Assembly (NCBI GenBank): GCA_947561715.1
Contig: OX387199.1
Location: 19,597,001-19,661,000, forward strand
Source: Ascidia mentula
Taxonomy: Eukaryota > Chordata > Ascidiacea > Phlebobranchia > Ascidiidae
Reading direction: 5' to 3'
DNA: 64,000 bases
Below are positions 23,833 to 35,800 of this stretch, piece after piece (position 1 is the first letter of the stretch; the number at the start of each line of letters is the position of its first letter). The notes beneath the pieces were generated by a model. That model did no database searches and was not told the origin of the DNA. It saw nothing but the letters and a program-made list of their open reading frames with translations. A program made the position numbers and the translations under genes.

Positions 23833-26800
23833 ATGTTCAAAAAATTAAAGAAAGTGGTCAGTGGCAAAGGGCAGAGGTACAATTTTTTATTTGTTTTCCT
23901 TTTGGTCACAGAAGCTAGGTTTTCTTCAAGGCATGTTCAATCTGGTTTGGCATTGATCATCTTGTTGACCAAGTGCTTTTTCGACTGGGCTTAGTGTTTT
24001 GTGTTGAACTGTCACATTGTTATTGCAGTTGTATTCTGGTCACACCACAACAACAGATTGTGTCACTGTTTTGCAAAGGTTTGTGTCACAGTTGAATGTT
24101 TTCTTGCATGCTTTTTACATTAAAATGAATTTATAACCATTTTATAGTTGTCTTGCAATTTTATGCCCTTGTTGTCAACTGTAGACTAGGGTTCCTCTAT
24201 TTCCCGGATTTTTTACTTCCCGGGATTCGGGAAATGAAAAAAAAATTTCCCGGGATCCCGACAAAAAAATTGGCATTTTTTTCGTGCATAATTGCATTAT
24301 TTAAACGACTAAAATTTGTCTATTACACCCGCAAACATTTACTTTAGCAAGTTCCCGTCAAGTAATATCACATTCGCCAAAGTTAAGCTATAAAACGTAA
24401 AAAAAATAAACAGAATTTTTGTACCGCTAGGTTGCGTCCTAAAAAATTTTTACGTTGTGCTTACAAATGCGTACCAACGTCTTTTATAGTGTAAGTTTCC
24501 GCCATAAAACTGATTGAAAAACACAAAATAGGGTCATCATTTTGATTCATAGGATCCAAAAAAGCAAAAAAAGGAAAATTTATTTACTTCTTAATCTATT
24601 TTGCTTTGTTGCCATATTCCCGGGAAGTGAAATCAAAATTCCCGGGATTCGGGAACGGAATATTGTCGAGAAATCCCGGGAATATCCCGTCGAGACATTC
24701 CCGGGAAGGAACCCTAACTATTAGCACATCTGGAGTGTTGTTCAGCACTTTTTATTGAAATTTGATGAGGTTTGGTTTGTTTTACAGTTGCATGTTGTGT
24801 TTAAGAAGATTGCATAATGAAATCCATGTGCATTATCTCTATTTGATTAACAGATCTGCTGATTCTCTCCCATCTAAAGCCTATGCAGCACTGTCGAACT
24901 CTGATACCTCTTCTGGAGATGACTCGTTCTATCTGCCAAGTGCCTCTCAACCAGTAAAACCAATAACTGATCAAAAAACAAGTAGGTTATACGTTGCTTT
25001 TTACGTAAGTTTTTTATTGTAAGCTGTAAGTTTCCCTTTATTTGCCATGTTTTTATCTTTACTCATCAACATTTTGATGTATTTAATTTTTTAACATTAG
25101 TGTTTGTTTGGCCTTTTTAAAATCCAAAATCAATAAATGCTTGAGGAAGTAATTTGTCAAAAAATTCCCAAAACATTTTTTACATGTACACATATGTTGC
25201 AGGTGCTGTTCTTAACCAGCTTGTTCTTAACTTGGGTGGAGATCTTGGTATCATGTCGTTGGAAAATGAAAATGGTTATCCAAGTGACGAAAACACAGTA
25301 ACATCCAACACTGCATTACAGTCATGTTATATAACTGCTATAGATGGTGGAGATCAAACACTAAGGGCAAGCAATGACAAACTTACTATAACAGGTGTGT
25401 TACAAAACACGGATTACTGTGTTTTCATCAGTTAAATTTAAAAAGTAAAGTTATTGGAAGTTGTAATTGTATGTATGCAAACACATGGTGGAATTGATGA
25501 AAGCTGTTGCCTTATTAAAGTGTACAAGCCCATTACAATTATTTCTATCTTTCTTAATGTTCACAGATCAAAGCTGTGCAAGTGAATGTGATACACTCTG
25601 TGTTACAGCTTTGGACAATACATACCACGTAAGTTGCAGTCAAATTGTGGCACTGGAACAATTTTTGAATAGTTTTGCCTTGGATGTTCATACAAAATCC
25701 TTTTCGTAAAAAGATCCTCAAATATAATTTGTGTTTAATATCTGTGTACTAGTGCAGCACTCCTTAAACTGTGGGCTGTGACTCGAGTTGGGTTGTTTTA
25801 TTATCATTATGCTGTGGGCTACCAATAAAGGGGTCACACAAACAAAAAAGCCCTGGACTATTACATTTCAGTTGTTTTAGAGTATTTGTATTTCAATATA
25901 TACATGTTTTCAGGTTGAACATCAAACACCTGATAAATTTGATAAAAAACCTTTGCCTAAAGACCCACTGGAAGACTGTCTTTCTGCCCTTGGAGGGCTT
26001 AGTATTGCCTCCCAAGCAAGTCCATCCAATGCATTGCTTTCCACTGTAGCTGAAAATGACAACGTCCGTAGGCTGTCAGATGGTAGTGCATTTTGCGTCA
26101 TCGATTTTGATGCTGAAGGTCAACCTGTTGAACACACCTTGCATTATTTACCCAAAGCCAGTGGCAACAAAATCAATACCGAAAACTCTGATGGAAATTC
26201 AAGCACAGCACCGGTACAAAAAGAAGAAAAAAATATCAAAACTGAACAGAGTGGCTCAGAAAAAGCCGGCAAAGTAAACGAAAGTTTAAAAGTGACTAAA
26301 ACAAATGAAGTGAGTGCTGCAGGTCTTGGACTTGAAACTAGCTATAACAATGCTGCCAAAGATGCAATTACTGAGAAACCAGTTACAAATATTGCCAAAG
26401 TAATGTGCAATTCTAATAAAGTAGAAACTGATGACCCTGACTCTGATGCTGCCATAAATAGTGAATCGTACAAAGACACACTGCCTAACCTTGTCTTGCC
26501 AAGTGCCCTGTCCAATGCCACATCACTGGACAGCACACCATTTCTGACTCCAGAAGCTGACATAACCTTCAGTGAGTTTGATCCCTTTTCCAGCAAATTA
26601 GTATCAGATCAAACTTCACCTAATGCTCCACTGGCGCAACCAGATACAGATGGTGACACACCGACATCAAGTGGTACTCTTACTAGTCGTGCAACTTTAG
26701 AAGACAATAGTCTGAATTTTAATCCAGAAACCCCCTCCTCCTTGTCACCAGATGATGATTCTTTTTTACATCCTGGCTCAGTGGAGGAAAATACACCAAC

Positions 26801-29800
26801 AATAGAATGTAATATTATTCCCAGTCCACCAATTGTTACAAAAAGTGTGAATATTGAAGACGATTTGTTGTCCATGTTTTCTGGTATGAAGTTGGAAGAA
26901 AAAACTGGTACTCCTATGAAAGCAAAATTCTCTGGGCCTCCAGAATCAACAGATGTTGGAGGTAGTTTATTTGCTTCTGTGGAACAAAGCAAACCAAGAC
27001 CAGTGACTGTTGAAAACATGGACAACCAAGCTGATTTGTTTTTTGAAGCAAGTGGTGAATTTGTTGACTACAATCATGAACCTGTTGCAGAACCCACCAA
27101 TCAAACACCAAGTGTTGATGGCGGTATTGAAAATGAACCCAAGGCAGGCGTAAAAGCTGTTGATAATATACCAGAAAAGCCAAAAAACAATGTGCTGCAA
27201 GAAAAGCAAAACCTAAATACCACAACTGAAATGTCACCAAAGTCCAAATCGAAGAAGATTGAAAAACAAGGTCCAAGTCCATTGATTGAAGAACAGGAAA
27301 GTGTTGCCATTTCCATAGGGTCTTATACTATTGACTTAAATAAGTTTGATGACCCTAAATTTGATCCTTTCGCCACCAAGCAGGCTGTGGGTAATTCCCC
27401 AACACATGAAAAAGATGTGGAAATTGTCCTTGAGAATGGTGATGGACCATTTATTCCTGTATCAAACCTAGAACAAAGTTTACCTGTCAGTGAACATGAT
27501 TCTGGGGATCACACAACCCATGATAAGACATCTGTTGAAATTGGGGATTCCCAAAATACTTCTCTTCAATGCAAACAGTCCAGCATTAAGGATACTGTTT
27601 CTGAAAATCTGCCCAGCGATGAAAATGTTCTTGAAGATGAGATACTGACAAGTAAAACGGGTGTGTTAGATAAAACGGGTATGTTAGATGGCCAAAACTC
27701 TTCAACATCACCAGAGACAAAAATAAATGTACACCTCGCAGATTTTGACCCATTAGTTGAAGCATCTCACCAAGACGACCTGCCACATGTTCAACCAATA
27801 TTAAAGACTGTAGCACCTAATACACAAGAAACGCAACATTTGGAAGATGAGAAAGTTGATGAAGAACATGACAAGGAAAACTCTTTACCTCCTCCAAGGG
27901 GAGCCTATACTATAGATTTTGATGACCCAAATTTCGATCCGTTTCAGACTAAAAGTGCAGTTAGTAATAATGAACCAATCATGAAAGTTTCAATAGCTGA
28001 AACAGATTATAAAGATATGCAAAATATTGATAATTTGATGGATTCCATTAATGCAAAAACCTTAAACAAGGACAGTATTAATTCAGATGGAGATGTGTTA
28101 ACTTGCAAAAATGCCATATCAGAATCAATAGAAGAGGGTACATCCGTGGTTAGTGAATTCAAAGCAGAAGGATTGCATGACTCTTCACATACAACTAGTC
28201 TCACAGAAGATACACAGAGCAAAAGTCCTGAAATACAAGAAGAAGTTGAAACACTGTTACATCCAAAGGGAGCATACTCTGTAGACTTCGGTAAATTTGA
28301 TGATCCCAACTTTGATCCATTTCAGACTACCAGAGCCCTGAGCAATGAAGATATTCGTTTAATTGAAAGTACACCAGTAAATGTTGAAGGTCTCGATCAG
28401 CAAAACAGTGGTACTCTGATCGAAGAGCTAATGCCACAAGTTACAAAAACCCCATCACCAAAGGAAAATGCAGATGTGATAGACAAGTTAACGTCACCAC
28501 AACCACAGCTCCGACATGAAACAAATGTGACAGAAGAGATTTCTGAGCCAAAGGGTGCATATTCTTTTGACTTGAGCAAATTTGATGACCCAAATTTTGA
28601 CCCCTTTAAAAGTGGAAAAGGTTTGTCTAACGAAAGTTCAGCAGTCCTGGATACCAGTGCAAGATTAAGCCATAGTTTGTCCTTGGATGGAAAGGAAAAT
28701 ATTAATAGCAATGCAGCAACATATGACCGTGAACCTGAACCTGAGGTTTTGGTGAGCAGGGAAGTAAAAAGTCAAATTTCTCCTACTCAAGTGCTTGTAG
28801 ATGTGCTTGTTTCCAGTGAAGAGCCATCCAAAGTTCAAGAGCCATTGTTTGAAGTAAAGTCTGATGTCTCCAATACTGTCTCTTCATGTGTTTCTCAAAT
28901 AAAAAGCACTGAAACTCTCTTGGCCTCAGAACTTTCTGTAGACAATGTTATTGGTACAAATGCACATCCTGAAAGTACAGTAACAGAAAATACTATGCAG
29001 ATGCTTGCCCAGGTTGTCACAGAACAAGATATAGATACAGACTCACCTCCAGCATCAACAGGTGCCTATTCCATCGACTACAGTAAGTTTGATGACCCAG
29101 ATTTTGATCCTTTTAAAACAAATAAGGGACTGTCATTGGATGAGTCTGCAGCCAAAAGTGAAGATGTCCTTCCTCAAGAAATCAGTAGTGTGGAAACTGA
29201 TTTGTCTGCAGGAAAAACGTTCTTACCAGAACCAGATGTTGCCATCAGTCACATACAAGATATGCCCAGTCCGGAAGTAAATGAAGTAGCTGTAGAAAAT
29301 GATGAACCTCTGCCAGCTAAAGGAGCGTACTCAATCGACTTTGACAAATTTGATGATCCCAATTTTGATCCATTTCAGACCAAAACAGGTGTTGGTGGCC
29401 AAACAGCAGTTCAGCCAACAAATGCAGAGGAAAAAGATAAAATACCTAAAAAGTCGCCAGGTAAAAAAGTTCCAGGAAGCAAAGAAAAAACAACTGTAAA
29501 AAAATCGAAACCCAAAGTGACAGAACAGGTTGTTGAAACCCCAGATGGTGAAACTGGTGATATTTCTATATCCAAGGGTTCCTACTCGATTGATTTCAGC
29601 CAGTTTGACGACCCTAACTATGACCCTTTCAAAACCACAAAAAGTTTGTCCAATGAAGGTCCGACACTGCAGGAGCCGGTGGAGATCGAAGAAACCCCTT
29701 CGACTGTGATGCCCCAGGGTGAGTTGGATCATAAACCACTGAAAGAGGAAAACATTCAACTTGAATCTGGAAAACCTGACAAAAATGCCAACAGTGAAGA

Positions 29801-32800
29801 TTTACAACTTGCTGATAAAGAAGTTGACAATCAATGCACTGAAGCAATTTCTGCTCCAAAACCCAATAAGAAAGAAGTGGCCAAACCTTGGTTAAAGAAA
29901 AAGAAGAAAAAAACTGTGGAAACTGCTCCATCAGCTAAAATAGGAGCTGAAGAAGACCAACCTCCATCAAAGGGAGCTTATTCCATTGATTTCAGCCAGT
30001 TTGACGATCCCAACTACGACCCTTTTAAAACCACAAAAAGTTTATCCAACGAAGGTCCAACATTGCAGGAGCAGGTGGAGATCGAAGAAATGCCTCAGAC
30101 TGAAATGGATAATATGCCTAAGCGAGAAGAAAATGCCCAACTCAAGTTAGAAAAACCTGACAAAGATGCCAGGAATAAAGATTTACAATCAACTGATAAA
30201 AAAGCTGACAAAAAATCAACTGAATCAAATTCTGCTCCAAAAACTAACAAGAAACAAGTGCCCAAACCTTGGTTGAAGAAAAAGAAGAAAAAAACTGTGG
30301 AAACTGCTCTCACAGCTGAAATAGGGGTTGAAGATGACCAACATCCATCAAAGGGAGCTTATTCCATTGATTTCAACCAGTTTGATGATCCTAATTTTGA
30401 TCCATTTAAAACTGGAAAAGGTTTGTCCAATGCAGAGGCTTCACAAGTAAGTATAGCCACAGAACCTATGCCTCTCCCTGTAGCAGAAAGTGCTGATGAA
30501 AAAGTACCAACTTCACCTAAACTTGAACCGACTAAGCAAAACCAAAAAGAGAAAATGTCTCCAAATGTGGTTGATGTACAGGATGATGATAACGAAGATA
30601 TTTCTCCACCAAAAGGAGCATACTCAGTTGACTTCAGTCAGTTCGAAGATCCAAATTTTGATCCTTTCAAAACAAATAAAGCAATATCGAATGATGAATC
30701 ATTAAAATTACCTGCTAATGCTGAACAAACTAAGACTGTTGATTCCACACTTGAAGAAAAAGTTAAGGAAGCAAAAACTAAAAGGACCACGCCAAAGAAA
30801 TCATTAAAGAAGAAACAGAAGTTTGTAAAAAAGTCTCCACCACCAAGTGAAGTTGGAGTTGATGCAGATGACATTCCTCCACCAAAGGGAGCTTATTCAA
30901 TTGATTTCAGCCAGTTTGATGATCCCAATTATGACCCTTTCAGAACTGGGAAAGGTTTGTCCAATGAAGAGAGTTCACAAGTAAATGCAGCCACAGAATC
31001 TGTACCTCTCCCTGAAACAGAAAGCGCTGCTGAAAAGAAATCAACTCCTAAAAAACAGTCATCCAAGCCAAAACAAAAAAAGAAAATGTCTCCAAAAGCG
31101 GTTGATGTACAGGATGATGATAATGAAGATATTTCTTCATCAAAAGGAGCATACTCAGTTGACTTCAGTCAGTTCGAAGATCCAAACTTTGATCCTTTTA
31201 AAACAAACAAAGCAATATTGAATGATGAATCATCAAACTTGCCTGCTAATGCAGAGCAAGCTGCGACTGTTGATTCAGCTATTGAGGAAAAAGAAGCAAA
31301 TGAAAAAACTAAAGCTGTTGTGCCCAAGAAATCATTTAAAAAGAAACAGAAGAAGTTTGTTAAAAAGTCTCCACCACCAAGTGAAGTTGGTGATGATGCA
31401 GATGACATTCCTCCACCAAAGGGAGCATATTCAATTGATTTCAGCCAGTTTGATGATCCCAATTATGATCCTTTCAAAACAAACAAGGGTTTATCCAATG
31501 ACGAAACAACCAAACTAAGTGAAGAACTTAACCCACCATCAACAGTTCGTCAGACTGATGATGTTGATGAAACCGAAGTTGCAGCAGATAACAAAGCGTC
31601 TCCTGCAAAAAAGACATCAAACAAGAAGTCTAAAAGGGTATTAAAGAAAGCTGTACCTCATGCTGTTACTAATGAGGAAGACATTTCTGTTCCAAAAGGA
31701 GGATACACAATGGACTTCAGCCAGTTCGATGACCCAAACTTTGATCCTTTTAAAAGCTCAAAAGCTCTTGAAAACGATCCAGATGCACCAACAGAGAATA
31801 CTAATACCCCTACAGATAATGATAGGACAACAGAAGATACTGTTCTTCAAAACCATCTCGACGACACCCTGACACAGGAGACACTAATCGGGGGAGGCAA
31901 TGATGGTGATGGTGATGATGATGAATTTAAGCCTGCTGATGAAAGTATGTCAAGATATCGATGAATATAAATTGGTGGTTAATATTTGCAGTTTCACAAA
32001 AAAACATTTAAATTGTATTTACACCATTTCACTTGCATTTATTTCTAGTGTAAAAATATTATTGCTCTCAAAACTCAATATATTTGTACAAAAAGTCACT
32101 GAATTGTGATTTAGACCAATTTTGATTGTATTAGTTTTCTTGTTAGCATCACAAAACTCTGTATTTTGTTTCAAAATATTTTAACTTAATTTTTTTCAGT
32201 TTTCGAATCTGAACAAAACCTGACTGGATGGGAGGAACTGTGGAAAAAGCAAGACGTAAGACTTTTGTGCATTTTAGTTTGCAAGTTTGACAATCATTAA
32301 CCATGAAAGTACCTACTGGTGGTTTCCCACTTGCAATACAGGTAAACAAATGTTAGTTTTTGTGCAGGATGCACCACAAGAATCGTTGTTGAAGAAACAG
32401 TCGCTGTATGTACAGTTTGATCCTCTGGTACAAAAAAGGTTTGTCAAAGAGTTCTCACAAATATTCCAGCTATGGAGTGATATAATGTTTTTTTTTGTTT
32501 TCATTTTTGGCTGTTTGTATAAAAAAACGTATGGTACCCATCTAGCAGTAGCAAGTAAAGTACATAAACAATTTTTCGGGCAGTATTTGCTCTGTTATTT
32601 CACCTTTAGTTTAGTAGAAATAATGTTTGTACAATTTTATATTCCTGAATGTAGTTTTTTTCATTGGTTACCAAACCTAGTTTTTGTCGCCTGTTATCTG
32701 ATTTTGAAAGGTGTAAAATTTGATTGCAAATGTGTCTACTTAGTAATGTAATACTCATTACTCGTTCAAACATTAAATGCTTTTGTACCGTATACAACTA

Positions 32801-35800
32801 AGCGCAGTTAAATGTGGATTGATTACTGTAAATACTCTGTTAATGGAGCATTAAGTCTCTGCAACGGTAAGTACAATATACATTAGACCGATTATAACAG
32901 AGAAAATGATCAAGGAACATGAACAAAACACTATTTTGCAGGTCACTGCTTGACAACATGATTGCATTTGATGGAGGTAAGTCTTTAGTTGTAACTTTAT
33001 TCGTGTACATTCTTGTTTTATTTTAAATTAGAAAGTTACGTGAGTTGCATCTGCAAGGGTTCTGTTTGGTGTGCTTCTGTTTGGGGCAAAATCAGTGGTT
33101 TTTGTCACTTAAATCCATGTAGTCTTGATGCTAAAAACTTTAAATTGTTGATGATTACAACAGCTTTCATGTAGTGAATATACAAATATAACGGTTATAT
33201 AAATTTTGAATTCAACTGAATAAGTTATTGGGAATGCAGACTTTTGGGAATGTTTCTAAAAATTGGCATTATTAATGAAAAACAAGTGGTTTATCACCAA
33301 TATTATCATTGACATTTAGTAAAAACATAAATTGAAATGTGTATGCGAGGGAAAACCATAGATAAGTTGGAACTAGATCCAGTATTACTACCAGACTGGT
33401 TGCCATGGTAATACCAAAGACAAGACAAGCCATAGCTGTTAGAAGTGCAAGTGGCCATCTCATCACATTCCCCAACATTACTTTCCAAATTACATTTACC
33501 CGTACACGTTACCTTTGTAGGAGTTATTTACTTAACTCCACCTTGCCTTCTCCTTCATGCTCCAATCTTGTCCAAAGGGAGAGGGCAGTGACTGAATGAT
33601 GATAGTTTAAAATGTGGCCTGTAGCTCACTTCATTGTTTGCTCTTGTGTGTCGGTTGTCGCCATGCCTTTTGTTGTAAAGGCACTGGAGTGGATAGGGCT
33701 TATTGTATCGTGTACAGCACCTGACTTGAATAAGATTCAGTTCGAGTGAATGTAATTGCCCTGTGTATTGTGCGTTTCTACTAGATTTTAAACCTTATGG
33801 GAAAACTTTTGCCAGACAAGCTTTTATGTGATCCGTTCGAGTTAGGGGAAATGCTATCGCTTCGTTTTTGATGTTATTCGTCATATGTACAACTTACTAC
33901 CATGCTTCATGATGTTTGTTAAATTAGGAGCCAGTCAAGTTTTTATGTTTACTTGGCTTTTATGTACATGGTAGAACTAATCCTTGTGTTTAGATTAGGT
34001 TACTGGGCATAATGGGTGCATGTTTCAGTTTGTTTAACAAGTAGATCTTTAATTGCAAGTTGCTTTATATACTTTGCTAATAGTTATTTTATTGCATTGT
34101 TACTTAGCAGAGTAATTGTGTACCAGTAATTATTGCAACAACACAAATGTAATAACTTTGCAGAAGTAGAAAATGGATCGAATTTTCCACCTCAATCATC
34201 AGAAGTAAGTAATTGTGTTTTACTTGACGTTCCAGTTCAAAGTTAAAAAATAGAACACATTTTTTGGTAAAGTTTAATAAGTTGGTGGTAAATAGGCACA
34301 CCTGGAAGTAGGTTTTGATTTCATGGTTGGTTTTCCATCTGCCCCAGAGTTATTTTATTTCCTGAGTTTTCTAAATTCAAAAAATAAGTAAAATTGTGAT
34401 TTTCAGATAATATCCAAAAACAAAAGGGAAATACCCGGAGATATGTAAGTTAATTCACAATTTTCACATGTTTTCTATTGAGTCCTGCTCTTCTTAAACT
34501 TGCTTTTTAAATTTAATTTGTCGTGTAAAATGCAGTTGCAGTGAAAGTTTTGCAAACAAAACCCGAAGTATCATTTAGCTGCAGATGGCAGTGCAAACCA
34601 TTAGGTCTTATCAGTGCAGCTGATAGCTGTAGCACGGAACTAGCTTTACAAAACCATATGCTTTACATAAGAGCATTTGTGTAGCCCACATTGTATCATA
34701 AGGTGCTAAATCACATTGGAAGGTATTCAAGCGTATAACATTATATGCTGTGGTAGAAAGATCAGCGTTCTGCAACTTTCGAACAATTCCTGTTTTACAA
34801 ATTTTAGTGGAAACATGACGTCATATGAACCAACCCATCTTCACCCCGCTGCTACACGCTTGACGCAAAATATTTTCAATGAACAAGAAGGGTCGTGGAA
34901 CAGTATTGAAACACCAACAGCAAAGTTGCTCGACCTCAGTCTTAGCCCAAGAGTAGAGGTTGGTCATTTTTATGCAATTGACAATTTTTATGCATGCCAA
35001 AACCATAGTTGTTGTGTCTTTTTCTTTAAGACAAAATTAGAGTACAGTAAAAAAATATTTTTGGGAAGTTTTGTTACTGAACGTATTGGTCACTGCTTTG
35101 GTCAGCCTTAAAGAGAAACAGTGTATTCCAATATTTTTGTAGTCCTTTTAATGATGACAAATAATTTTATTTTGCATGTAAATAGCATCGCCTCCAATGA
35201 AACCTTGGAGGTTATTAAGTCCTCCGACTCCTGACCGCTGGGCAAAATTAACCTGAAATTTTTGCGACAAACTTAGATTTATATTTTTAACGAACAAAAT
35301 GAATGTGACAAGTAGGAAAGAAAATAAATAAAAACAACAGAAATGGAAAGAGAAAAAAGCCAGAAATATGAATATTACATTTCTATTAGAAGACTTAATA
35401 TTTCCAGACTCCAGTTTTCACGGCGTTATTGTCCCTTAGGATCGTCCCAAAACCACGTATTCTGCTGTGAGAAGTGAAGTGGAATCTAGTGGTCGTCGAT
35501 ACACGCAGGAAGAATATGAAGAATTGGTTTCGGAAAGTACAAAGAATCTTGATGAGGAAAACAAACGAATGAAAAAACTGGAAGCAGATTTGTTGAAACG
35601 AATAGAAGAATCAAAGTTAGTCCTGAGTGTTACTGCATAGTATATTTTAACTGGCAAAAGTGATTAATAAAACACGCACAGTTTTGAAAAGCATCTCTTC
35701 TGATTAATCGTTTTTCAATGTGTCAATTGATTCACTTGGGCTAAGGCAGGGGTGCCCAAAGTGTGGCCCACGGGCAAAATGTGCCCTGCCATAGTATTTC

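Noticed and set aside
25953-25955. Apparent start of the giant TACC frame.
   Set aside because: The codon is TTG, not ATG. The frame continues upstream to a good splice acceptor at 25913 and joins the earlier exons in phase.
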